Below, piece after piece: positions 6,480 through 13,848 of a stretch of DNA of 21,863 bases. Origin of the DNA: Candidatus Peregrinibacteria bacterium (GTDB lineage Bacteria; Patescibacteriota; Gracilibacteria; UBA1369; UBA12463); contig JACRIA010000010.1 in NCBI GenBank assembly GCA_016215735.1, positions 1-21,863 on the forward strand, given 5' to 3'. Below the pieces are notes generated by a model that saw only the letters and a list, made by a program, of their open reading frames with translations, was not told the DNA's origin and searched no databases. The translations under genes were made by a program, and so were the position numbers. Every line of letters starts with the position of its first letter. Position 1 is the stretch's first letter.

Positions 6480-7502
6480 ATGGAAAACACAGTGCCAAAC
6501 AGTGCAAAAATCAACACAAAAGACGTGGCGCAAATAGAAAGCGCGGAAAACGTTCAAGCCGCCGCGCAAAAATTAGCAGATAAAATTCTTGAAAAAAATC
6601 TTCATGAGCGCTTTGCAGAATACGGCAAAAACGCGCGGGAATGGACAAGAAAATGCGCATTGCTTTTGCCGGAAATTGAAAAACGGGAAATTTGGCGAAA
6701 GCGAGGATTTTCTAACATCTATGAATATGCGAGAGTTTTAGCTGGAATGAGCACAAACGCGGTCAACGACGCGCTATGGGTAATGAAAAAAGCTCAAGAT
6801 AAGCCTGAATTAATAAAAATCGCAAAAGAAAAAGGGATAAATTCAATAATGCCAATTTTAACAATCGCAACTCCTGAAACGGAAAAATTCTGGGCGGAAA
6901 AAGTTCGCGAAATGAGCGTGCATACCCTTCAGGCTTATGTGCGTGAATTCAAAAAAGCTGATCTGCAAGCCAAAATTAATGGCGATTTTCGGGACGTCCC
7001 GAAACATTCACAAAATCAAAATCTATTTTCTGGCAAAAACCTCCGCCGTATAGAGATTGAGCTTGAACCGGAAATCGCCGACCAACTGGAAAAGCTTAAA
7101 GGCGCCGGCAACTGGAATGAGACGTTGAAAAAACTCCTAACAGCATATCAGGAAAATTTGGAAATGAAAAAACCAGCCGCAGCGCAAACCGAATCTCGCT
7201 ATATTCCGATAGAAATCAAACGGCATGCCACTATGCGAACAAACAACACCTGTGCTTTTCCTAACTGCAAAAAACCTTACGAAATTCTGCATCATACAAA
7301 GCGTTTTGCGCTAACGCATGAGCACAACCCTGATTCGCTTGTTCCGCTCTGCAAAGCACACGAACAGCTCGCGCATTTAGGTTTGATTGAAAATGAAGAA
7401 AAACTGCCGAGTGAGTGGCGCGTGAGAAAGCAACCGGATAAAACACAAGAAAAATATAAAATTGATCAACTTGTTGCGTGGCACAGGGCGGCAGTCGGGT
7501 GA
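6480..7502 (+). CDS. HNH-endonuclease-domain protein
   Basis: 340 aa. The C-terminal part (about 248-300) has the HNH layout: C258-x4-C263, ILHHTKRF (H271, H272), HEHNP (H280, H282, N283), then LCKAH (C291, H294) and H299. HNH domains cut DNA or RNA with one metal ion, and the CX4C/CX2H residues would hold a structural zinc. The first ~160 residues are helical and resemble the regions found before HNH domains in DUF222-type proteins (FSNIYEYARVLAGMS, then a second helical unit to FKK). A central stretch (187-225) holds an EIELEPEIADQLEKL segment like a strand-helix DNA-binding unit. Such stand-alone genes are common in mobile or defence settings, but no partner gene is present and the target is unknown. 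An 18-bp perfect palindrome lies in frame at 6987-7004. Confidence 0.75.
   Translation: MENTVPNSAKINTKDVAQIESAENVQAAAQKLADKILEKNLHERFAEYGKNAREWTRKCALLLPEIEKREIWRKRGFSNIYEYARVLAGMSTNAVNDALWVMKKAQDKPELIKIAKEKGINSIMPILTIATPETEKFWAEKVREMSVHTLQAYVREFKKADLQAKINGDFRDVPKHSQNQNLFSGKNLRRIEIELEPEIADQLEKLKGAGNWNETLKKLLTAYQENLEMKKPAAAQTESRYIPIEIKRHATMRTNNTCAFPNCKKPYEILHHTKRFALTHEHNPDSLVPLCKAHEQLAHLGLIENEEKLPSEWRVRKQPDKTQEKYKIDQLVAWHRAAVG
6987..7004. repeat. Perfect 18-bp palindrome inside the HNH gene
   Basis: TTTCGGGAC/GTCCCGAAA is exactly self-complementary and encodes part of the linker between the helical and HNH domains (DFRDVPKH). Confidence 0.6.
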
Positions 7503-7562
7503 CTGCGCGGCGGCTTGCAAGCATTGTTTGTTTGCGTTAACTTATGCTAGTATATTGGCCTG

Positions 7563-9059
7563 ATGGAAAAAATCGCTTTTTACAGAAAATACAGGCCGCA
7601 GAATTTTGACCATTTGGTTGGACAAGATCATGTGCGGCAGACTCTGCTCAATGCGCTCCGCGAGAAACGGACTGTGCATGCTTATATTTTCGCCGGACCG
7701 AGAGGAACAGGCAAAACTTCGACTGCGCGTCTTATCGCAAAAGCTCTAAATTGCATTGCTCTGACTGAAAAGATGGAACCGTGCAATGAATGCGATTTGT
7801 GCATTGGTATCAATGAAGGACGGCTTATTGATCTGGTTGAAATTGATGCGGCATCGAACCGCGGCATTGATGAAATGCGTGATTTGATTGAAAAAATAAA
7901 TTTTGCGCCGACTCGTGCGAAAAATAAAATTTATATTATTGATGAGGCGCACATGCTGACGAAAGAGGCTTTTAACGCGCTTTTGAAAACGCTCGAAGAA
8001 CCGCCTCCGTATGTTTATTTTATTTTATGCACAACAGAACCGCATAAAATTCCTGAAACGATAATTTCTCGGTGCCAGAGATTTGATTTCAAGCGAATTG
8101 ATTCGCGCACGATTATGGCGCGATTGAGCTATATTGCTCAGCTTGAAAAAATCGAAGTTGAAGATAAAGCAATTGAAGCAATCGCAAAAAATGCTGAAGG
8201 CGGACTCCGCGACGCAATCGGCCTTATGGAACAATTAATGATTGATAAAAAACTCACGTTTGAACGGGTTAAGGAAATGCTTGGAATCAGCGGAAATGAA
8301 AATATTGATGAATTTTACAAATTTTTGGAAACTGGCGACGCTTCTAATGCGCTCCAATTTATTCAGACATTATATAAAGAAGGCTATGATTTGCCGCAAT
8401 TCAGCCGCGAATTGCTTGAAGTTCTGCGCGAAAAATTAATCGCTGCTGTGAGTGAAAATAAAACTGACGCGATAAACCGCTTGATGGCAATGACTGATTT
8501 TTTCCAGAATGCTTTAGATAAATTTAAGAACGCGGTGATCCCGCAATTACCGCTTGAAATCGCTGTTATTGAACTTTGCGGATATAAAAAAGAATTTGCT
8601 GCGGCGGGCGCGCAGACGACTGCAGAGCCGACTGTTGCTGCTAAAAAAATTGAGTCCAAAAAAGCTGCTGCTGCAGTGCCTGATGAATCTTCCTGCGAAC
8701 TTGTTGAATTGAATATTACAAATATAAACGCGCGATGGCCGAGAATCGTGGAACATTTAAAAACTCCGACTCTTAAACAAAGTTTCAGAAACAGCAGGCC
8801 GAGCGCATTGAAAGGCAATACGCTTACGCTTGAATTCAAGTCGCGCTTTTACATGGACGAAATGATGACTGTGGCGCACTTGGCTGAAATGGAAAAAGCT
8901 TTTTACGACATTTTCAATAAGAAAGTCCGCATCAAAGGCGTTTTGCAGAAAATTGAAATAGCGCCTGTGATCACTGTTGAAGCGCCGGCAGAAGCCCCAA
9001 CAAAAACCGGCGCGCAGGGAGTCGCGGAATTTTTTGGCGGAGAGGTTGTTGAAGAATAA
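7563..9059 (+). CDS. dnaX: DNA polymerase III gamma/tau subunit (clamp loader ATPase)
   Basis: 498 aa. DnaX is the motor subunit that, with delta and delta', loads the beta clamp at replication forks. AAA+ features: Walker A GPRGTGKT (45-52), zinc-binding cysteines C64, C74, C77, C80, Walker B IYIIDEAH (123-130), and the SRC arginine-finger motif in TIISRCQRFDF. Domain III ends near residue 345. The remaining tail (Ala/Lys linker, then ~100 residues from VELNITNINARW) is tau-like but shorter than in E. coli (643 aa total). A run of seven A at 8643-8649 lies just after domain III and could give a gamma form by slippage. The gene starts at the ATG after a TATATT (7551-7556) with no Shine-Dalgarno. 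It ends directly against ligA on the other strand (no intervening base). Confidence 0.95.
   Translation: MEKIAFYRKYRPQNFDHLVGQDHVRQTLLNALREKRTVHAYIFAGPRGTGKTSTARLIAKALNCIALTEKMEPCNECDLCIGINEGRLIDLVEIDAASNRGIDEMRDLIEKINFAPTRAKNKIYIIDEAHMLTKEAFNALLKTLEEPPPYVYFILCTTEPHKIPETIISRCQRFDFKRIDSRTIMARLSYIAQLEKIEVEDKAIEAIAKNAEGGLRDAIGLMEQLMIDKKLTFERVKEMLGISGNENIDEFYKFLETGDASNALQFIQTLYKEGYDLPQFSRELLEVLREKLIAAVSENKTDAINRLMAMTDFFQNALDKFKNAVIPQLPLEIAVIELCGYKKEFAAAGAQTTAEPTVAAKKIESKKAAAAVPDESSCELVELNITNINARWPRIVEHLKTPTLKQSFRNSRPSALKGNTLTLEFKSRFYMDEMMTVAHLAEMEKAFYDIFNKKVRIKGVLQKIEIAPVITVEAPAEAPTKTGAQGVAEFFGGEVVEE
8643..8653 (+). other. Candidate frameshift or slippage site for a short gamma form of DnaX
   Basis: Seven consecutive A (8643-8649) in frame GCT AAA AAA ATT. 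A -1 slip gives AAT then TGA at 8651-8653, ending the protein after residue 363, right behind clamp-loader domain III. This matches the layout of the E. coli gamma/tau site, but the heptamer here (T AAA AAA) is not the ideal tandem-slip motif. No clear stimulatory hairpin was found. Confidence 0.35.
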
Positions 9060-11102
9060 TTATTCCAACATCCGCAGAAATTCTTTTTCATTTAGCGTTG
9101 CGACGCCAAGTTCTTTTGCTTTTTCAAGTTTGCTTCCGGGTTCTGCGCCAACAACAAGATAATTTGTATCGTGCGTAATTGAGCTCAAAACGCGGCCGCC
9201 GAGAGATTTTATTTTGTCTTTTGCCTGGTCGCGCGACATGGATTTTAACGTTCCTGTGATAACAAAAGATTTGCCTGTTAATGCGGTTTTTTTCTTGTGC
9301 TCAATTGTAATTTTAATGCCGGCGTCGTATAGTTCACGCAGCATTTCTATGTGTTTTTTATTTTTGATGTAATTGGAAATTCCGGCCGCGACTTTATCGC
9401 CGATTCCTTCGATTAAATTTAATTCATCGGCTGTGATTTTTTCAAATTCTTTTATTAAATCTAAAATCGTGAAATCATGCGGATGTCCTGTTTTTTGCAG
9501 TATGTAAGCGCTAAAATCAGCACTATTTTGTTCTCCGAGATAACGAATACCGAGAGCAAAAATAAATTTATCAAGCGTGATATTTTTTGATTTTTCGATT
9601 GAATCAAGAATATTTTGCGTTTTTTTATCTTTAAAAAGCGGCAGTATGAGCAAATCTTCGGCCGTGAGTTTGTAAATATCGGACGGGGTTTTTATAAGAC
9701 CGACTTCAAGCAATTGTAAAATCACTTTTTCGCCAAGGCCTTCAATATTCATCGCATTTTTCGAAACAAAATGTATGAGGCCTTCGCGCTGGACTGCAAA
9801 GCAATTTTTATTTGTGCATCTATACGCGGCCATTCCTTTTTCGCGCGATACAACTGCGCCGCAAACAGGACAGCGGCTCGGAAAATGGAATTTTTTCTCG
9901 CGGCCTGTGCGTAAATCTTTAAGGACTTCTACCACTTCTGGAATAACATCGCCTGCTTTTTGCAAAATCACCGTATCCCCTATTCTCACATCCTTTTTGC
10001 CCATTTCATCTTCATTGTGGAGTGTCGCGCGCGAAACAGTACTGCCGGAAACTTCAACTGGCTCCATAACAGCGACCGGCGTTAAAACTCCTGTACGGCC
10101 GACTTGTACAATAATGTCGAGTATGCGCGATGTTGCTTGTTTTGGCTGGAATTTGTACGCGACTGCGTAGCGCGGAGCCTTAGCGGTAAAACCCATTTTC
10201 TGCCATTGATCTTTGCTGTTAACTTTTATAACAACGCCGTCAATTTCATATGGAAGTTTTTCACGTTTATGCGGCACATTTTCTATATATTCAATCACTT
10301 CGTTTATATTTTTGCAGACTTTATAATGAGTGTTAATTTTGATTCCAAGGCGTTGAAGCGTTTTGAGCGCCATATCCTGCGTTGATATAGGGGACGGTTC
10401 TCTTTGAGAACCGGTCCCAATTATTCCGATTTCATAAAAAAAGGCTTCCAGATCGCGCGAGGCCGCGACAGCTGGATCGAGCTGGCGGATCGCGCCTGCT
10501 GCGGCATTTCTTGGATTCGCAAATCGCTCTTCGCTTTGCTCGAGCTGTTTATTTATTTTTTCAAATGCTTTTTTTGATAAATAAACTTCACCAGAAACTT
10601 CCAAATCTACTGGTTCATTCAATTCCATTGGAATACTTTCAATTGTTTTTACCGCGTGCGTCACGTCCTCGCCTTTTTCGCCATCGCCGCGCGTTAAAGC
10701 GCGCACAAATTTGCCTTTTTTATAATGCAAAGTGATGTTGAGGCCGTCGATTTTAAGTTCGCAGATATAAGCGATTTCTTCAGCCGGCACAAGTTTTTGT
10801 ATGCGTTCAACCCAATCAAGCAATTCTTCTTTTGAAAATACATCCTGCAGGCTTTTTTTAGGAGTAATATGCGGTACTTTATCGAATTTTCCGCTTAAAA
10901 TACTGCCGACTCTCTGTGTCGGAGAATCAGGCGTTATAAATTCCGGATACTGCGCTTCCAGACTGCGTAATTCACGCTTCAAAGAATCGCGCACATCTTC
11001 TGAAACTTCGCTTTTATCGAGCACGAAATATTGATAATTTAGCTCTTTGATTTTTTGTTTGAGCTTTTCGATTCTAGTCCGCGTTTCTTCTTTTTCTGAC
11101 AT
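9060..11102 (-). CDS. ligA: NAD-dependent DNA ligase
   Basis: 680 aa, full family length. It seals nicks in replication and repair using NAD+. Domains in order: Ia (to ~70), adenylation domain with catalytic K117 in CELKIDG, OB fold, zinc finger C411/C414/C429/C434, helix-hairpin-helix region (~450-590), BRCT (~604-680). Odd points: in domain Ia the ungapped match to E. coli LigA shows His23 to Phe (F26), Asp32 to Glu (E35) and Tyr35 to Arg (R38), residues that hold the NMN half of NAD+. A GC-rich palindrome encodes G229 to S237 in a surface region before TQDMALKTL. The start ATG at 11102 lies about 20 nt after the predicted transcription start. It diverges from the 164-aa gene and converges on dnaX. 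Confidence 0.95.
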   Translation of the reverse strand: MSEKEETRTRIEKLKQKIKELNYQYFVLDKSEVSEDVRDSLKRELRSLEAQYPEFITPDSPTQRVGSILSGKFDKVPHITPKKSLQDVFSKEELLDWVERIQKLVPAEEIAYICELKIDGLNITLHYKKGKFVRALTRGDGEKGEDVTHAVKTIESIPMELNEPVDLEVSGEVYLSKKAFEKINKQLEQSEERFANPRNAAAGAIRQLDPAVAASRDLEAFFYEIGIIGTGSQREPSPISTQDMALKTLQRLGIKINTHYKVCKNINEVIEYIENVPHKREKLPYEIDGVVIKVNSKDQWQKMGFTAKAPRYAVAYKFQPKQATSRILDIIVQVGRTGVLTPVAVMEPVEVSGSTVSRATLHNEDEMGKKDVRIGDTVILQKAGDVIPEVVEVLKDLRTGREKKFHFPSRCPVCGAVVSREKGMAAYRCTNKNCFAVQREGLIHFVSKNAMNIEGLGEKVILQLLEVGLIKTPSDIYKLTAEDLLILPLFKDKKTQNILDSIEKSKNITLDKFIFALGIRYLGEQNSADFSAYILQKTGHPHDFTILDLIKEFEKITADELNLIEGIGDKVAAGISNYIKNKKHIEMLRELYDAGIKITIEHKKKTALTGKSFVITGTLKSMSRDQAKDKIKSLGGRVLSSITHDTNYLVVGAEPGSKLEKAKELGVATLNEKEFLRMLE
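10391..10418. repeat. In-frame palindrome in ligA
   Basis: GGGAC-GGTTCTC, loop TTT, GAGAACC-(G)-GTCCC: a 12-bp stem with one bulged base. It encodes part of an extra loop (GTGSQREPS) between the adenylation-domain body and a conserved helix, so it reads as an inserted palindromic unit that keeps the frame. Confidence 0.6.
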
Positions 11103-11121
11103 TGAAAAAAGGCTTATTTGC

Positions 11122-11137
11122 TGATATAATTATAGCA
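11122..11137. promoter_or_regulatory. Symmetric bidirectional promoter for ligA and the 164-aa gene
   Basis: The palindrome TATAATTATA (11125-11134) gives a perfect TATAAT on each strand (plus 11125-11130, minus 11134-11129). Each is preceded by a TG at the extended -10 position (TGATATAAT on plus, TGCTATAAT on minus). On the plus strand the start codon (11139) lies 8 nt after the -10, so that mRNA is probably leaderless; on the minus strand the leader is about 20 nt. Confidence 0.65.
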
Positions 11138-11138
11138 T

Positions 11139-11633
11139 ATGGCAGACCCAATGATAAATCTACAGACTGCCGGAATGATAAGGAACGGCAAGATGCTGAT
11201 TAAGGGCATCAGAGGCCAGTTTTTGATAGACGCTGATCAGGCGAAAATCGATGCTGTTGTTGTTAAATATTCTATTCCGCAAAGCGTTTTGCAAAAATTT
11301 CCGGACTTGGTTGGGCTTATGCTCCAAACCGAATCAATGGACGAAGCTGAACGCGAATATTGGTACCAAATCATGCCTGTGATGACTGATGAACAAATAA
11401 ATAAACTTCGAAATATTTTGGTTAATGAAAAGGAGCAATTAACAAGGCTCGATGAGGAATACAATAAAGACCTCAGAAATCTTAATGATAAACATATTAT
11501 TGAATGGGAAGATTTTACGCGCAAACAAAAACGCAAAGAAGTTGCGGAAGCTGAAGCAAAATCTGAAGTTACTGAAAAAGAAAAGGAAGCACAATTATTA
11601 AAAGAGTTGGAACAGACGCAAGGAGAAAAGTAG
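11139..11633 (+). CDS. Hypothetical protein, coiled-coil C-terminus
   Basis: 164 aa, family not recognised. Residues 1-60 look like a small mixed fold (LQTAGMIRNGKMLIKGIRGQF; FLIDADQAKIDAVVVKYSIP). Residues 60-90 are helical with an acidic patch. MTDEQINKLRNILVNEKEQL starts a long charged helix that runs to the end, rich in Glu and Lys, probably a coiled coil. There is no signal peptide or membrane helix. Divergent from ligA with a shared symmetric promoter and probably leaderless, which suggests steady expression along with a housekeeping gene. It could be an assembly or scaffold protein; nothing in the sequence shows a function. Confidence 0.75.
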   Translation: MADPMINLQTAGMIRNGKMLIKGIRGQFLIDADQAKIDAVVVKYSIPQSVLQKFPDLVGLMLQTESMDEAEREYWYQIMPVMTDEQINKLRNILVNEKEQLTRLDEEYNKDLRNLNDKHIIEWEDFTRKQKRKEVAEAEAKSEVTEKEKEAQLLKELEQTQGEK

Positions 11634-11745
11634 AATTTCTAATTTCTAAGTACTCTAATTGACCTAAATAAAAACGCGGCGCCCAAAATTTCGCTAAATC
11701 CTCCTTAGAAATTGGATATTGGAAATTAGAAATTGATTAGAAATT
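11634..11745. repeat. AT-rich TTAGAAATT repeats between convergent genes
   Basis: Two overlapping AATTTCTAA copies (11634-11649) face three TTAGAAATT copies (11705-11713, 11726-11734, 11737-11745). 11634-11649 pairs with 11719-11734 at 15 of 16 positions, so a long hairpin may end transcription from both sides. No gene or classical terminator is seen in the gap to 11777. Confidence 0.5.
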
Positions 11746-11777
11746 AGTACATATTAGTATATATTAGACATTCTCCC

Positions 11778-12656
11778 CTAGGATTCAATTCCAATCAATT
11801 TGGCTTTCACGATTAATCTGCTGAGATCTGTCCCGACCGGGACGCAAGTAATGAGGGTAAGCGTATCTTCCTGCGTCGGCTTAAGGGGTTCGACATTGCG
11901 CGGTGAAACTTTTTCTATTTTGAAAACTTCGTAAATGTATTTTTTCTGTTTATGGAACATCACGATTCTGTCGTCTTCTTTGATTTCCTCAAGAATCGCA
12001 AAAACATCTTTGAATCTTCCGGGTTTCCACGGAAAATATGAACTGTGGCCGGTTATTACAATATTGCCATGCTCACCTGGCTTTGATGTACCGGGATAAT
12101 TGATAACACCATCTTCGAGACCTTTTTGAATATTTGCTTCCAGCGAGTCAAAATCGCGTTTCAAAAGCGCGTTGTCGCTCACCTGAATTATCGGAATATT
12201 TTTATTGATTCGCGGAATTATTAGGCGAGTATCGGGCGGCGCAACAGAAAGTGCCAAATACGGAATATTTTGCTTTTCAACTTCTGGATTTTTGTTTACT
12301 TTGAGTAATTTCTGTTTTGGAGCTGGTTTCGGCGCGACAAATTCCTGCATAACGTTTGTTTGGCTGACTCCCCTGACTTTGTCAAATTTCACCTGAAAAA
12401 TTTTGCTGTACGCGGGCCAGTTCAGCATAAGAAAAAATATTCCGAAGACAAAACTGGCAAACGCAACCTGTTTCGCGAAATCCCATGCATGAGAAACAAG
12501 TTTGTTGCTGGCATTAAATGATTTTCCCGGCGCTGCGATATGGATTATTTTCACGTCAGATTTCTTTTGCGCTATTTTCGGCACTGAAAGCGGTTTTTCG
12601 CCGAGCGGCCGCAAGATTGTATACACCTTGTCTAAATTGTAAGATTTTTGGTGCAT
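11778..12656 (-). CDS. Sortase-family transpeptidase
   Basis: 292 aa. Sortases cut a sorting motif in exported proteins and attach them to the cell wall or join pilin subunits. The catalytic set is present: H204 in VITGHSS, C271 in TLITC, R280 in DLSRL. One transmembrane helix (about 64-82) follows an unusually long ~60-residue cytoplasmic N-terminus, and a Pro/Lys-rich stalk (105-130) links it to the catalytic domain. The TLITC signature and length fit class D/E-like sortases, but class is uncertain. No LPXTG-type protein is visible in the window; the repeat lipoprotein encoded just upstream lacks a C-terminal sorting signal. It has its own promoter with a leader of about 85 nt. Confidence 0.88.
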   Translation of the reverse strand: MHQKSYNLDKVYTILRPLGEKPLSVPKIAQKKSDVKIIHIAAPGKSFNASNKLVSHAWDFAKQVAFASFVFGIFFLMLNWPAYSKIFQVKFDKVRGVSQTNVMQEFVAPKPAPKQKLLKVNKNPEVEKQNIPYLALSVAPPDTRLIIPRINKNIPIIQVSDNALLKRDFDSLEANIQKGLEDGVINYPGTSKPGEHGNIVITGHSSYFPWKPGRFKDVFAILEEIKEDDRIVMFHKQKKYIYEVFKIEKVSPRNVEPLKPTQEDTLTLITCVPVGTDLSRLIVKAKLIGIES

Positions 12657-12660
12657 TTTT

Positions 12661-12720
12661 GTTTCTGTTTTTTAGAGCGCGGCTAGACGAGAGGATCCGC
12701 GCGTGTTGTTTCTGTTTTTT
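12661..12720. repeat. Hairpin between direct repeats in the sortase leader
   Basis: GTTTCTGTTTTTT occurs at 12661-12673 and 12708-12720. Between them GCGCGG pairs with CCGCGC around a 14-nt loop. On the minus strand this lies in the 5' leader of the sortase mRNA. It could be an attenuator or an old insertion; the evidence does not decide. Confidence 0.35.
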
Positions 12721-12748
12721 TCAGCCTTTGGGCGAGTGTTATCTTGAT

Positions 12749-12777
12749 ATTATAGCGGATTTTTGGCTTTTAGACAA
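12749..12777 (-). promoter_or_regulatory. Promoter of the sortase gene
   Basis: On the minus strand TTGTCT (12777-12772), 17-nt spacer, TATAAT (12754-12749). Predicted start near 12742, giving a leader of about 85 nt to the ATG at 12656. Confidence 0.65.
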
Positions 12778-12857
12778 TGGTTTTATCAATAATAGAAAAT
12801 ATTATTTGAATTTTGCAAATGGGCTATTTAATCAACAAGGTCTATTTTTTTGAAGGT

Positions 12858-13772
12858 TCAAGGAAACGATGCTTCCCCTGTTTCGCTATTGATGTAAAGA
12901 ATGCTTCCGCTAACCAAGAATTTGAATTTCATATATTTTGTACCGTTTACATCAATATTGCCGAACGGCCCATTCTCAACTAATATTTTTCTCCCTCCTG
13001 TGCCGGGTATTTCTATTTTAAACGGCTCTAATGTTTTTTCATCTATAAAACAATATAAACTTTCTTCATTGTCTGGTAATAGTATCACTCCTAAATAGTT
13101 GTTATTCCCGATTTTAAAAGTTTCTTTATTGCCTATAGCCCCCATAATTATCACCCCATCAGGAGTTTTCAATATACTTGTTGTTTCAAGATCGAGATAA
13201 GGGTACTTTTCTATTATTTCATGATATTTCTTACGGGGGAGATCTATTTTTACTATATCGCATTTCTTTCCTCCTAGTACACATTCTGTATTGAAAAAAC
13301 TTTTAATAATTTCTCCTGTGGATGTTCTTAGCAATTCCCGGGTTTCTAGATCTATATAGCCATCGCTGTAGGGTCTTTTGTCATTTTTAAAACTGATATA
13401 TATATATTGTCTGCCTTTTACGTTTTTTATTTGTTCATAAACAAAAGGTACTATCAAACCATCGGCTGTTGTTAATATTTCTTGTGTTTCCGAATTGATA
13501 TAAGCAGGTGAAAGACGACCACTTTTTCCTTTGATTAATATGCTTTTATATTCTTTACCGCCAATAACACAGGGGTTTCTCTCATCATAATAAATAAATT
13601 TTTCTCCTGTTCTAGCTTCTCCATCTGCTGCAAGATCTGTAACCTGGAAGATTTCTTCTTTGCATCCGCCAAAAAGTAAACCGGTAGCAACAATGACTGA
13701 TACAGCAAGGAAATTTCTCTTTGAAGTATCACATGTTTCTGGCGATTGATTTTCAGGGCTATTAAATGCCAT
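12858..13772 (-). CDS. Lipoprotein with five ~50-residue repeats
   Basis: 304 aa, family not recognised. N-terminus SKRNFL, a hydrophobic stretch and FGGC (Cys37) mark a lipoprotein; the signal resembles that of the vWA protein (RRNFL). From about residue 67 there are five degenerate repeats. Each has a Gly-Gly/Asn-x-Tyr hairpin (GGKEYKSI, VKGRQYIYI, LGGKKCDIV, GNNNYLGVI, VNGTKYMKF), then Y-[IL]-[ND]-x-E-T-x-x-[IL] at Y91, Y139, Y192, F242 and Y293 (spacing 48, 53, 50, 51), mostly followed by T-x-[DT]-G-x-I. Composition suggests all-beta blades or hairpin modules on the cell surface, for binding or structure. Promoter on the minus strand. It lies between mnmA and the sortase gene and is visibly more AT-rich than mnmA. 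Confidence 0.75.
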   Translation of the reverse strand: MAFNSPENQSPETCDTSKRNFLAVSVIVATGLLFGGCKEEIFQVTDLAADGEARTGEKFIYYDERNPCVIGGKEYKSILIKGKSGRLSPAYINSETQEILTTADGLIVPFVYEQIKNVKGRQYIYISFKNDKRPYSDGYIDLETRELLRTSTGEIIKSFFNTECVLGGKKCDIVKIDLPRKKYHEIIEKYPYLDLETTSILKTPDGVIIMGAIGNKETFKIGNNNYLGVILLPDNEESLYCFIDEKTLEPFKIEIPGTGGRKILVENGPFGNIDVNGTKYMKFKFLVSGSILYINSETGEASFP

Positions 13773-13794
13773 ATTAAATTAATTAAAGGAGATA

Positions 13795-13823
13795 AGTATT
13801 GCGTATTCCAGTAAATTTGTCAA
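13795..13823 (-). promoter_or_regulatory. Promoter of the repeat lipoprotein gene
   Basis: On the minus strand TTGACA (13823-13818), 17-nt spacer, AATACT (13800-13795), about 22 nt before the ATG at 13772. The first 12 bases (TTGACAAATTTA) equal those of the tubulin-like gene promoter, but the ACCTA element is missing. Confidence 0.55.
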
Positions 13824-13848
13824 ATGCGTTGCGCAAAAGATTTTCTTT

